From assembly GCA_037974335.1 (NCBI GenBank), contig CM075760.1, positions 44,024,103 to 44,088,102 on the forward strand: 64,000 bases of DNA, in the 5' to 3' direction. How positions within the stretch are numbered: position 1 is the first letter of the stretch; each line of letters starts with the position of its first letter. Below are positions 10,112 through 20,690 of this stretch, piece after piece. The position numbers were made by a program, and so were the translations under genes. Source of the stretch: Prionace glauca (taxonomy: Eukaryota > Chordata > Chondrichthyes > Carcharhiniformes > Carcharhinidae). The notes below the pieces were generated by a model. The model saw only the letters and a program-made list of their open reading frames with translations, searched no databases and had not been told where the DNA came from.

Positions 10112-10323
10112 TTTAAATAGGGGTCAGAGTAGGTGCAGCCTTGATGGGCCGAACGGCCTTCTTCTGGCCGTTCTATGGGATTCTATGGCTCAACTCACAA
10201 TTTCAATTCACTCTAAACAATGGGACAGACACACACCTCCCATCAACATTGTATATGAATAGACACGTTTCAGTCCTGGATGTGATTAACAGCAACAATA
10301 ACAGCAGAATCCAACTCACGTAA

Positions 10324-10914
10324 TCACTTGTGAACTAGCCTGTGTCTCAGCAGGAGGGAGGACCAAGTAAATCTCTGCCCACAAACAGAGCAGATGAATG
10401 GCGTCTCCCTGGTGTGCATGCGCTGGTGCTCCTGTAGGATAGATAACCTGCTGAATCCCTTCCCACATGCAGAGCAGATGAAAGGTCTCTCTCCAGTGTG
10501 AATTCGCTGGTGTATCAGCAGGTTGGCTGACTGTGTGAATCTCTTCCCACACTCAAAGCAGATGAATGACTTCTCTCCAGTGTGAACTCGCTGGTGTATC
10601 AGTAGGTTGGAGGACTGAGTGAATCTCTTCCCACACTCAGAGCAAGTAAATGGTCTCTCCCGGGTGTGAACTCGATGGTGTGTTAGCAAGTTGGTTGACT
10701 GAGTGAATCCTTTCCCACACTCTGAGCAGATGAATGGCCTCTCTCCAGTGTGAACACGCAGGTGTGACTGCAGTGTGGATGACTTGCTAAATCCCTGCCC
10801 ACACGTGGAACAGGTGAAAGGACTCTCCCCAGTGTGAACCCGTTGATGAGTTTCCAGGGCAGATGGGCAACGGAATCCCTTCCCACAGTCCCCACATCTC
10901 CATCTTTTCTCCAT
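10324..10914 (-). CDS. 7-finger C2H2 protein, 196 aa
   Basis: Seven canonical C2H2 fingers beginning [14 protein letters not shown]. The ATG at 10912-10914 has a good context (GGCACCATGG). Upstream on the minus strand lies a leader of about 360 nt with family-typical segments, then an acceptor TTCTTTTGCAG at 11277-11279. There is a plausible non-coding exon 1 ending at a strong donor ACT|GTAAGT (12243/12242). The gene is therefore whole and shares the bidirectional promoter at about 12.5 kb with the plus-strand ZNF at 14 kb. It is likely nuclear and DNA-binding. No effector domain was seen. It is the likely parent of the inverted copy at 2755-3345. Confidence 0.9.
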   Translation of the reverse strand: MEKRWRCGDCGKGFRCPSALETHQRVHTGESPFTCSTCGQGFSKSSTLQSHLRVHTGERPFICSECGKGFTQSTNLLTHHRVHTRERPFTCSECGKRFTQSSNLLIHQRVHTGEKSFICFECGKRFTQSANLLIHQRIHTGERPFICSACGKGFSRLSILQEHQRMHTRETPFICSVCGQRFTWSSLLLRHRLVHK

Positions 10915-11276
10915 GGTGCCGGTATCCCTGTGTCTCTGCAGGTTGGATAATCAGTTCAAGATTCATCTGCACACAGAACATGTACAGTTTTACCTCACTT
11001 TGAATGGTGGGATATTTTTTCACGCTGTGTAACTGGTTAAAACTCTTTCCACAGTTGGTTCACTGGAACACTCTCACTCCACTGTGTGTGTCTCGGTGCT
11101 TTTCCAGTCACACTGATGTTTTAAATCTTTTCCCACAGACAAAACAGAGAAACATTTCTCCTTCCACATTCTAAGATTGACAGTGTTCAGGTGCTGATAA
11201 ATCGAGCAACTGTGAAATTTTAGTAAGAATTTTAATTTGACTTTCCTGCCTGTAAAACTTCCATTTCAAATATTCT
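10915..11276 (-). other. Untranslated leader of ZNF terminal exon
   Basis: Contains segments common to the leaders of this family, such as GCTGTGTAACTGGTTAAA and TTCCAGTCACACTGATGTT in reverse. The exon starts at 11276 after the TTTTGCAG acceptor. Intron from 11280 up to about 12241. Confidence 0.7.
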
Positions 11277-11465
11277 GCAAAAGAAGTTTACAAAACCACT
11301 GTCAGTCTAGGGAAAAAAAAAATCGAAACAAATAATTCCGGTCTCTGTGGAACATTTTTTCCCTCCCTTGTTCGCTCAAATCTCCAAATCCCCATCCCAC
11401 ACATTCTTCCTCCTTCCTGGGCTTCCAAACCCATCTCACCCACTCCTCTGTCTGGGTTCAGTTCT

Positions 11466-12062
11466 GATGTGGGTATGCCGGCGTTAGACTGGCGTAAACA
11501 CAGTAAAAAGTCTGACAACACCAGGTTTTAGTCCAACCGATTTATTTGATAATATTCTCACAAGCTTTCGAGGAGACCATGCAGACGCTACGACAACGGA
11601 TGAATGAACATCGCTCGACAGTCACCAGGCAAGACTGTTCCCTTCCTGTTGGCGAACACTTCAGCGGTCACGGGCATTCAGCCTCTGACCCTCGGGCAAG
11701 CATTCTCCAAGGCGGCCTTCACGACACACGACAGCGCAGAGTCGCTGAACAGAGACCGACAGCCAAGTTCCGCACACATGAGGTCCTCGTGTGCGGAACT
11801 TGGCTGTCGGTCTCTGTTCAGCGACTCTGCGCTGTCGTGTGTCGTGAAGGCCGCCTTGGAGAATGCTTGCCCGAGGGTCAGAGGCTGAATGCCCGTGACC
11901 GCTGAAGTGTTCGCCAACAGGAAGGGAACAGTCTTGCTTGGTGACTGTCGAGCGATGTTCATTCATCCGTTGTCGTAGCGTCTGCATGGTCTCCTCGAAA
12001 GCTTGTGAGAATATTATCAAATAAATCGGTTGGACTAAAGCCTGGTGTGGTCAGACTTTTTA
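11466..12062. mobile_element. Palindromic Penelope-like insertion with 14-bp target-site duplication
   Basis: Two inverted copies of a Penelope-like 3' end lie head to head around 11783, with arms of about 280 bp nearly identical. Each encodes the GIY-YIG endonuclease segment (ETMQTLRQRMNEHRS ... PVGEHFSGHGH). CTGGGTTCAGTTCT flanks it at 11452-11465 and 12063-12076. It lies in the intron of the 10324-10914 gene. Fossil fragment, probably fairly young given arm identity. Confidence 0.8.
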
Positions 12063-12242
12063 CTGGGTTCAGTTCTCCAGCTCCTGTCTGCAGACTGACA
12101 ATAAAACCAATGGGTCATATGGGGGTGTTGGGTCCTCCAGCGGGTGTTTGTGAATCCTCCCCGCCCACCTCCCAGGGTTTCCTTCCTTCCCAGAGATCAG
12201 AGTCCTAATTGATTTGAGGCCAAAGTGTAACCTATTACTTAC

Positions 12243-12720
12243 AGTCCCCCTCCCCCATCCTCTGATATGAACCATCCTCCAGTGGCTGAGCCAAAATGGG
12301 GCCGTTAATCTGGGTCTATTCCCAGGAGGGAGAGGCCCCGCAGTTGCAAACAAGGGGGCTGACAATGATTCTGAAGCGGATCCACAAAGTGTTTCCAGAC
12401 CCGCCCAGCCACCGCCTAACGCTGACTCCGCTTCTCCGGGACAAACCAGCACCAATGACACTGCGCATGCTCCACATCACAACGCCCGGGAACTGATTGA
12501 CGACAGGTACGGACCAATAGGAATAGGGGGCGGGGCTGGAGGACCGATCGGGAGCGGCTGCTCCTCCAACCAATCGTAGTGAATGAGGGACGGGACTGGA
12601 ATTCACTATATGGAAAGAATGCACATGCGCAGTCAGCAACGGCGTTTGTGGCACGCGCAGTGTGGGTGACCGCATTCGGAGCGAAGTTCCTCTGTCTCAT
12701 CAGCAGCCGGTAAGGATGGG
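12243..12720. promoter_or_regulatory. Bidirectional promoter block P2 with exon 1 on both sides
   Basis: Minus strand: exon 1 of the 10324 gene ends at 12243 with donor GTAAGT. Plus strand: exon 1 of the 14 kb gene ends at 12709 (CAGCAGCCG|GTAAGG). Between them are a CCAAT (12514-12518), a GC box, a GGAGGAC...CTCCTCC pair and a second CCAAT (12570-12574). CACATGCGCAGTC at about 12622 is NRF1-like. The layout points to one divergent promoter serving two ZNF genes. Confidence 0.75.
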
Positions 12721-13124
12721 GAAACACAGAGGGAGCAGTGGAACTGGCGGATGGGCGTGGAGGGTTTCTAAATATCTGGTGAAGGCCTCAAACCTCGACT
12801 ATGAGCCCGTAGGTCCCGTGTTTGCAACTTCCGGTCTTTTTTCGGAGACGAAGCTCAGGATTACGGCCTCCATCTTGATTGAGCAAGGAGCAGAGCGCAT
12901 GCGCTGTTGTCTTGGTAACGCAACCATGAGTGGGTGGGTCTTTGTGTTTCTGCTCCCACCGGGTCCTAGTGCTCTGCCTGCACTGCGTCATGAGCAACAG
13001 GTTTTCAAACAGCTTCACCCACTCCCAGACTGCACCTGACATTTGCAGCCGAGAGAAATTTATGGGTCATGTACATATTCAGTATAAGTGGTTGCATCCC
13101 TGTATACTTACCTGCATCGGATAT

Positions 13125-13535
13125 ACGGCTTTTGTACTCGTTGGAGTTTAAAAGGATGAGGGGGGAATCTTATTGAAACTTACAGGATGCTGCGAAGCCC
13201 TGGATAGAGTGGACTTGGAGAGGATGTTTCCATTAATAGGAAAAACTAGAACCAGAGAGGGCACAACCTCAGGGTAAAGGGACAATCCTTTAAAACGGAG
13301 ATGAGGAATTTCTTCAGCCAGAGAGTGGGAAATGTGTGGAACTCTTTGATGCAGAGAAGGCTCGGTCATTGTGTGTCTTTAAGACAGAGATAGATAGGTT
13401 CTTGATTAATAAGGGAATTAGGGGGTTATGGGGAAAAGATAGGAGAATGGGAATGAGAAAACTATCAACCATGCCTGAATGGTGGAGTAGACTCGATGGG
13501 CCGAGTGGCCTAATTCTGCTCCTATGCTTTATGGT
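13125..13535 (+). mobile_element. Old CR1 3' end
   Basis: Diverged CR1 3' part: AGGATGAGGGGGGAATCTTATTG, GATAGATAGGTTCTTGATTA and tail GATGGGCCGAGTGGCCTAAT. The tail resembles that of SINE-A. Confidence 0.75.
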
Positions 13536-13579
13536 TGTTTTGGTTACACTTCTGCCCCAGGCTGTTTATGTTTACATGG

Positions 13580-13770
13580 AAACATACATAGAAAATAGAA
13601 ACGGAAGTAGGCCATTCAGCCCTTTGAGCATTCCCTGCCATTCATTATGGTCATGGCTGATCCTCAGATTCAATTCCTAATCCACCCCCCACCATTAAAT
13701 CCCCTTAGCCCCAAGAGATATATCTAATTGAAACCAAGGTCTACTTCCACTTTTGAGGAGCGGAGCTCCA
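13580..13770 (-). mobile_element. CR1 3' end of another old family
   Basis: Reverse-complement CR1 tail (AGTAGGCCATTCAGCCCTTT, GGTCATGGCTGATCC) followed by a short 3' UTR part. Truncated. Confidence 0.7.
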
Positions 13771-13799
13771 AAGATAGCATAACAACGTAACCCAAATTA

Positions 13800-14041
13800 T
13801 TTACCCCACTAATCTCCCTAACCTACACATCCTGGGGGGCAAAAAATGGATAATTTAACATGGTCAATTCACCTAACCTGAATATCTTTGGACTGTGGGA
13901 GAAAACTGGAGCACCCAGAGGAAACCCACACAGACAAGTGGAGAATCTGTAAACTCCACACAGATAGGTAACCAAGGCTGGAATCGAACCCAAGTCTCTG
14001 GCGCTGTGAGGCAGGAGCACTAACCACTTTGCCACTGTACC
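13800..14041 (-). mobile_element. SINE-A, minus strand
   Basis: Reads in reverse as the SINE-A body: AATATCTTTGGACTGTGGGA, GCACCCAGAGGAAACCCAC, and a tRNA-like head ending GTGCCACT...GTACC. The 3' tail is missing. Confidence 0.8.
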
Positions 14042-14174
14042 AGTCATGTAATTCTTTGTAAACTAATTTTACAGGAAATAGAAGAGGGGGATTTGCAGTC
14101 TGGACAAACAAATCTCACGTCAGACAGAGTCAATCAGTTCATTGGGATTTGTACATCTGAGGGGATTTAATTGA

Positions 14175-15455
14175 CCATCTCAGTTGGAAACTGGTGAGAA
14201 TCTGTTTCTTTTCTCCTCCTGTGGGAAGGGATTGATACAGCTGGAAAACATGCTGACACGACAGCGAGCTCGCAATAGTGAGAGTTCATTCACCTGCTCC
14301 GTGTGTGGGAAGAAATTCATGTGTTCGTCCAACCTGCTGGCTCACCAACTCAACCACATCATTCAAAAGCCTCTTCAAAGCTCTGATTCTGGGGAAAGCA
14401 TTGAAACCTCTGAGGAACAGGCCCACCAGCAGCTCCTTCACACTGCCGAGAGACCGTTCAGCTGCTCCCACTGCGGGAAGAGGTTCACTCAGTCCTCCCG
14501 CCTCGCAGAGCACCAGCTCCTTCACACACACGAGAGACCTTTCAGCTGCTCCCACTGTGGGGAGTCGTTCAGTGACTCAGTGCATCTCACTGAGCACCAA
14601 CAAGTTCACACCAAGGACAGGCCATTCAGTTGCTCCCAGTGTGGGAAGAGATTCACTCAGTCCTCCCACTGCACCGTTCACCAACAGGTTCATTTTCAGA
14701 AGAGACATTTTAAATGCTTTAAATGTGAGAAGACCTTCAAAAGGAGGATTAGTCTGCTGATACACCAGGGCACTCACACTGGGGAGAGGCCGTACGTTTG
14801 CCCTGTGTGTGGGAAAGCATTTCCTTCTTTACAGCATCTGCTAAGTCACCGGCGTATTCACACCACGGAGAGGGCATTCATCTGCTCTGTGTGTGGGAAG
14901 GCTTTCACAGAGTCATCCAGCCTCCGGAGACACCGCCGCACTCACACAGGGGAGAAGCCGTTCTCCTGTTCCATTTGTGGCAAAAGATTTGCTCAGTTTT
15001 CCTACTGCAATCAACACCAACACATTCACTCTGATAAGAGACCTTTTCAGTGCTCAGAATGCAATAAGAGCTTTAAAAGAAGTGATGATTTGCTGAAACA
15101 CAAACGCATTCACACCGGGGAGAGACCGTTCCTGTGCTCTGTGTGTTGAAAGAGATTCGCTCAGTCGTCTGGCCTGCTGAGGCACCAACGCATTCACACC
15201 GGGGAGAAACCGTTCACCTGCTCTGTGTGTGGGAAGGGATTCACTGATTCATCCTATATGCTGAAACACCAGCGAGCTCACACTGCAACAGAACCGTTCA
15301 CCTGTTCCCTGTGTGGGAAGGGATTCACTGATCCATCCCGCCTGCAGAGACACCAGCGAGTTCACACTGGCTCGAAACCGTTCAACTGCTCCATGTGTGG
15401 GAAGGGATTTAATCAGTATTACAGCCTGCTGAAACATAGACGACGTCATGTGTGA
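14175..15455 (+). pseudogene. 13-finger C2H2 gene with one in-frame stop
   Basis: The terminal exon starts at 14075 after a good acceptor. The frame opens at 14175 and reads about 13 fingers to the stop at 15453-15455. TGA at 15147-15149 replaces the conserved glycine of finger 10 (C-S-V-C-stop-K-R-F), leaving nine canonical fingers before it and three whole ones after. The usual start motif MExPWKC is absent; the first in-frame ATG is at 14250, inside a degenerate first finger. Many fingers use the [13 protein letters not shown] type rather than the TCSQCGKGF type of the neighbours, so this belongs to another subfamily. A truncated protein from 14250 to 15149 is possible; decay is more likely. 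Exon 1 and a promoter are present at 12.5-12.7 kb. Confidence 0.8.
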
Positions 15456-15517
15456 CCCACAAAGCTGGATTCTGTTGTTCCTGCACCCTGAGATAAACAA
15501 TAACAATTCGATCAAAT

Positions 15518-15873
15518 GAGAGGCAGTGACCCAGTGGAATTATCACAGGACTCAGGGTAAGGCTCTGGGGACCCAGGTTCGAATCCCACCACAGTCGATG
15601 GTGAAATTTGTGTTCAATTAAAATCTGGAATTAAAAGTCTGACAAACCTTAACCATTGTCAATTGTGGTAAAAACCCATATGGTTCAGTAACGTCCTTTA
15701 GAAAAGGAAAGCTGCCATCCTTACCTGGCCTGACCTACATGTGAACTCCAGACTGACGGCAATGTGGTTGATTCTCAAATACCCTCTGAAATGGAGGGCA
15801 GTTAGGGATGGGCAAGAAATGCTGGCCCAGCAAGTGACGCCTACATCCCGTAACAATGAATAACAAAATATTC
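15518..15873 (+). mobile_element. SINE-C, near full length
   Basis: The tRNA-like head contains GGACCCAGGTTCGAATCCC (B box GGTTCGAATCC). The body has CATTGTCAATTGTGGTAAAA, and the end GGGATGGGCAAGAAATGCTGG is followed by an A-rich tail. Confidence 0.85.
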
Positions 15874-16630
15874 CAGTGGCCCTATTCCAGAGCCATTTAA
15901 CCCTTTTGATGATCTCCCAGTAGCTGTATATTTTGCTTTTGTTTTCAATTAATGTTACCCTCTCACACAGAGATATCTGTCTCGTGAGTTTTATATTGTC
16001 TATAGTTGAAGACTATCTCAAATTGTCAAATTACCCTCAAGACTAGTCATAATTTGGAAATTTGTAATCGATGATGTGTTTAAGTGAAATACACCTCAAT
16101 TTCTTTGTTTCACATCATGATTTGTATATCTGTTCTGTATGTTTCCTCTATCCAGCTTGTGGTTTGCCTGTCTGGGAAGTATTTCATCAGATGATATAAA
16201 GAGAGATACAGTCTGGTAACCCACCCTATGGTGACACTGATAATGCTTTTTTTGTCAAGAGGCAGTGCATAGAAAACTATCTTCTGTCACACACTGTCCT
16301 GCATTGGCCTCGAATGAAGATGACATTTTGCTGTTTAGGATTACCTGAAATTCGTCAGTGACAGACCAGTTTATGCGTGAAATCACTGTGGTTCTCCACA
16401 TTATTCACTCAGGTCTGTGGATTTTATCATGAAAAGGCAGAGATGAATGTGTATTTAAACGGATGGGTCACTGGGTGGCAGAGTGGCTCTTTCACTGAAG
16501 GGTCTTGAGTTCAACCACATCCCACACTTGACTGGGAAAAATCCCTGCCTGGGAAAGAGGGGAAAACCGTATAATAGGGAAAATGGGTTGGAGTTGATGG
16601 ATTTTGAAGAGAAAGGAATTAATCCAAACC
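15874..16630. other. AT-rich intergenic DNA
   Basis: No gene, RNA or clear repeat found. It lies between the plus-strand ZNF and the minus-strand immunoglobulin 3' end, so it is a convergent intergenic stretch. Confidence 0.45.
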
Positions 16631-16856
16631 AGAGTTGGTTAAAATTTTATTCAATATTTATTTTAAAAATTCAGAGAATATTTTTCAGCGACATTTGTTT
16701 TAAGCTAGAAAAGTGAACATAACGATCAAGCTTCACATTGAGAACAGGACACATGCACAGGGAATCCATCAATATTTATACATCTGGTACATACACCAGA
16801 AACAGAAAACAGGATCTTAATAGAAAGAGGAATTATCAGATGCGAATGAGGAATGA

Positions 16857-19678
16857 ACATAAGAACATAAGAAATAGGAGCAGGAGTAGGCCATCTGGCC
16901 CTTCGAGCCTGCCCCGCCATTCAATAAGATCATGGCTGATCTGTCGTGACTCAGCTCCACCTTCCCGCCCTCTCCCCATAACCCTTAATCCCTTCTCTTA
17001 TCAAAAACCCATCAACCCGTTTCTTAAAAATATTTAGCGAGGCAGCCTCCACCACTTCAACGGGCAGAGAATTCCAGAGATTCACCACCCTTTGAGTGAA
17101 GAAGTTCCTCCTCAACTCTGTTCTAAACCGCCCCCCCTTTATCTTGAGGCTGTGCCCCCTAGTCCTACTGTCTTTTTTGAGCGGGAACAGTCTCTCCACC
17201 TCTATCCTATCCATCCCATTCATCATCTTATACGTCTCAATGAGATCTCCCCTCATTCTTCTAAACTCTAACGAGTACAAGCCTAGTTTATTCAGCCTCT
17301 CCTCATAGCTCAATCCCCTCAACTCCGGTATCAGCCGAGTAAACCTCCTCTGCACTCCCTCCAGGGCCAAAACATCCTTGCGCAGGTGCGGCGCCCAAAA
17401 CTGCACACAGTACTCCAGCTGCGGCCTCACCAATGCCCTATACAGCTGCAGCAAGACCTCCCTACTTTTATATTCAATCCCCTTCGCTATGAAGGCCAGC
17501 ATCCCATTCGCCTTCCTGACCACCTGCTGCACCTGCAAGCTGGGTTTTTGCGACTCATGCACAAGGACCCCGAGGTCCCTCTGCACCGTCGCCTGCTGCA
17601 GTTTTTCGCCCCGTAAGTAATAGTCCTTCCTACCATTCCTCCTACCAAAGTGGACCACCTCACACTTGCCAACATTAAATTCCATTTGCCATTTCCTGGC
17701 CCATTCGCCCAGCCTATCTAGATCCTTCTGCAGACTCTCCACACCCTCCGCACAATTTGCCTTTCCCCCAATCTTGGTGTCATCAGCAAATTTCGACACC
17801 CTGCACTCGGTTCCCTCCTCCAGATCATCTATATAAATGGTAAATAGCTGAGGCCCCAGCACCGACCCCTGGGGCACCCCACTAGTCACCAACCGCCAAT
17901 CCGAATAGCATCCATTGACCCCCACTCTCTGCCTCCTATTTGACAACCAATCCTCTATCCACGCTAACACCCTACCCCCAACTCCATGTCCCCTGACCTT
18001 CTGCAATAACCTCTTGTGAGGTACCTTGTCAAACGCCTTCTGAAAATCCAGAAAGACCACATCCACCGGCTCTCCTCCATCCACTGCCCTAGACACATCC
18101 TCATAGAACTCCAGTAAATTTGTCAGACACGACTTCCCTTTAATGAAACCGTGTTGCGTCCGCCCTATCAAGCAATTCCCCTCAAGATGCCTCGCTATTT
18201 CCTCCTTAATGACGGTTTCTAACATTTTACCTACCACAGACGTTAAACTAACCGGCCTATAATTCCCCGCCTTTTGCCTGCCACCCTTCTTAAACAACGG
18301 CGTAACATTAGCCGTTTTCCAATCTTCCGGCACTTCCCCGGAATCCAGCGACGTCTGGAAAATAACCACCAAGGCATCCACTATCACCTCCGCCATTTCT
18401 TTCAGAACCCTCGGATGCATTCCATCCGGTCCTGGGGACTTGTCCACAATCAGCCCCTCCAGTCTGTCGAGCACCACCTCTCTAGTAACAGTAATGTCAT
18501 TAAGACCCTCCATTCCTACCACCTTTCCATCGCTAACACCCGGCAAATTATTCACGTCCTCCTCCGTGAAGACAGAAACAAAGAAGTTATTCAAGACCTT
18601 AGCCATATCCCTATCCCCTACCACTAGCTCCCCTTTCTCATCCTCTAAAGGACCAACGTTTATCCTAGCCAGCCTCTTCCTTTTTATATATTTAAAAACT
18701 CTTGCTATCCTTTTTTATATTAAGTGCTAGCCCAGCCTCATAGCTTCTCCTACCCTCCTTTATCAATTTCTTTGTCAATCTTTGTTGACATTTAAACCTT
18801 TCCCAATCCTCTTCTCGCCCACTGCTCTTAGCTACTCTAAACTCCTCCGCTTTTAATTTAACACTTTCCTTCACCTCCTTCGTTATCCACGGCTTATTAC
18901 CTCTCCTCCTACTGTCCTTTTTAACCATCGGAATAAATTTCTGCTGAGCACCAAGAAAGATCTCCTTAAAGATCCTCCACTGCTCCTCAGCAGACCTACC
19001 TTCCAACGCGTTCCCCCAGTCCACATTCGCCAATTCTTCTCTCATCCTACCATACTCCCCTCTATTCAAACAAAGGACGCGTGTCTGGGAACCCACTTTC
19101 TCCTCCTCCATCTGCACCAGAAACTCCACCATACAATGATCACTCTCTCCAAGAGGATCCTTCACCGCAAGGTCCCTAATTCTACCCGCCTCATTACATA
19201 GCACCAGATCCAAGATAGCTCGCTCCCTCGTCGGCTCCAACACACACTGTTCAAGGAAATTATCCCGGCAGCATTCCAAGAACTCCTCCTCGAGCCCACC
19301 TCGTCCAACATGGGTCGACCAATCAATATGCAGATTGAAATCTCCCATAACTACTGCCGTCCCATTCCTGCACGCTGCACTTATTTGCGCGTTAACAGCC
19401 CGCCCCACCTCCAGATCATTATTCGGGGGCCTATAGACGACACCCACTAGCGTCTTCCTCCCTTTTCTGTTCCTAATCTCCACCCACAACGATTCCACTT
19501 TCTGCTCCTTGGCTCCGATATCATCCCTTGCTACCACCTTGATACTATCCTTAATCAGCAGAGCTACTCCACCCCCTCTTTCCTCCTGCCTATCCTTCCT
19601 GAACACTTGATAACCCTGTACATTCATCTCCCAGTCCCTGTCACCTTGCAGCCACGTCTCTGTAATGGCCACCAGAAA
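16857..19678 (-). mobile_element. CR1-A LINE, nearly intact RT and partial EN
   Basis: The tail CATAAGAACATAAGAA starts at about 16859. RT runs 16951-18624 (557 aa) with [39 protein letters not shown] and the catalytic FADD box. The upstream frame 18692-19672 (326 aa) carries AP-endonuclease motifs ITETWLQGD, GGGVALL, VYRPPNN, MGDFNLHID and SDHCMVEF. One frame break separates EN and RT; the 5' end is truncated within EN. Inserted into the immunoglobulin 3' UTR. Confidence 0.93.
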
Positions 19679-19925
19679 AGTTTCTTAATAATAAATGCTA
19701 TTAAAACTATTAACCACAATTACATTCTAACAAAAATGCCTCGTACATTTCACACTGCAAACTGAAATAATGTCTATCATTACCTCAGTTACAGATTCAG
19801 AATGACAACCTGAGAATTTTTTTTACTGATAGTCACTGAGAGCAGATATTGTATCTGTGTCATCCAGAGATTTTGATAATCATCTGTGGTAATCTGTGAT
19901 AATCATACTGCGTTCAAAATTCAGC

Positions 19926-19937
19926 TCATTGTTTGAT
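19926..19937 (-). CDS. IgH membrane exon M2 coding end
   Basis: Four codons, I-K-Q-stop, directly after a strong acceptor. M1 ends in phase 0 with TLVK, so the joined end is TLVKIKQ. In jawed vertebrates the IgM tail likewise ends in a short Lys-containing M2 (for example TLFKVK). The match of frame, splice sites and stop makes chance unlikely. Confidence 0.8.
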   Translation of the reverse strand: MKQ

Positions 19938-20078
19938 CTGTAAAAGAAAGATACAATATTGAAGCAGATGTTTATGATGCGGGGACATTAATGTTGGAGT
20001 TTTTAATCAGTGAAACATTGAGAGATGTTTCAAATACATTCTGCCAGTGTGAAATGTGAGTGAGTTGAATCATCTCAC

Positions 20079-20206
20079 CTTCACCAGAGTGATGGCAGTG
20101 CTGTAGAAAATGCTCAGGAAGAACAGGACAATGAATGTGGAAGCAGTTGTCCAGATGTTGCTGTTATCATCCTCACTGTCTTCAATCCAGATGTGATCAG
20201 TGAAGT
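20079..20206 (-). CDS. Immunoglobulin heavy-chain transmembrane exon M1
   Basis: A 128-nt exon in phase 1: two bases, then 42 codons. It reads an acidic linker ([11 protein letters not shown]), then [19 protein letters not shown], then TAITLVK. This is the conserved antigen-receptor transmembrane segment of membrane IgH chains, which pairs with the Ig-alpha/beta signalling partners in B cells. The acceptor is CTCCATCCCCCAG (AG at 20208-20207) and the donor AAG|GTGAGA (GT at 20078-20077). M2 follows 141 nt downstream. The phase-1 start is the rule for Ig constant exons. The isotype (IgM- or IgW-like) cannot be set from this exon alone. No CH domain exon was recognised upstream in the window, so this may be an orphan or the far end of a long CH-to-M1 intron. 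Confidence 0.88.
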
Positions 20207-20690
20207 CTGGGGGATGGAGACCAGGAAATGAAATTAGATTACTTTATTGATCCAGGGAATCTTATTGTTATTTTTCTTTCCCCGTTCTCCTTCATAAACT
20301 ATTAATGTATTCTCTGTATAATTTTCGATATATATCTACGATTAAGTTCAGGGCACTCAGTAGCCGATCTCCATAATTATTTTCACAGCTGATCTTTACA
20401 TTCCTTGGACAGTCCATGTCAGAAGGACTGAAGATGTTTTCTTGAGTGTCAGTTCATTTTTGAACACTTCATAGCATTGAAGAATGTTATGACTGATGTG
20501 GAGGAACGTTCACTGATCAATGCTTGTTTTCACAGATGTTTACTGATCTGTAAACTGTGAATGCTGCTGTTTAAGAGCCGGGATGTAATTTCCGATCTTT
20601 TCTCATTGATGGTGGAAATGCTTAATAGATCATGAGCTTAAATTCAGTTTCTCAATGTGTTTATCGATGCAATTTGCATTTGTGTGCATG
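20207..20690. other. Upstream intron side of M1, nothing recognised
   Basis: AT-rich, no Ig domain motif found on either strand. Probably intron of the immunoglobulin gene. Confidence 0.4.

Larger units (their letters stand above)
9373..10945 (-). repeat. Right arm of the 1,573-bp inverted repeat
   Basis: Reverse complement of 2724-4296. Here the ZNF exon continues upstream past 10945 into the usual leader, acceptor, intron and promoter, so this arm looks like the source copy. Confidence 0.9.
12721..14074 (+). other. Intron 1 of the 14-kb ZNF gene
   Basis: Starts CpG-rich (YY1-like CCTCCATCTTGATTG near 12868; NRF1-like GCGCATGCGC near 12896), then carries CR1 and SINE insertions. Ends at the acceptor CTAATTTTACAG (AG 14073-14074). 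No other gene is seen. Confidence 0.65.
16631..19937 (-). other. IgH M2 exon and 3' UTR (interrupted by a CR1)
   Basis: The acceptor TTTCTTTTACAG ends at 19938; the exon then reads ATC AAA CAA TGA (I-K-Q-stop, 19937-19926), the usual tiny coding end of a membrane immunoglobulin. The UTR runs to the CR1 insertion (19678-16857) and appears to resume to two AATAAA signals on the minus strand (plus TTTATT at 16646-16651 and 16657-16662). The UTR extent and use of these signals are inference. Confidence 0.6.

Noticed and set aside
17096-17620. Short plus-strand frames (MKKFLLNSVLN..., MRRPKLHTVLQ...) repeated many times in the window
   Set aside because: Antisense shadows of the CR1-A reverse transcriptase; they recur only because the LINE does.
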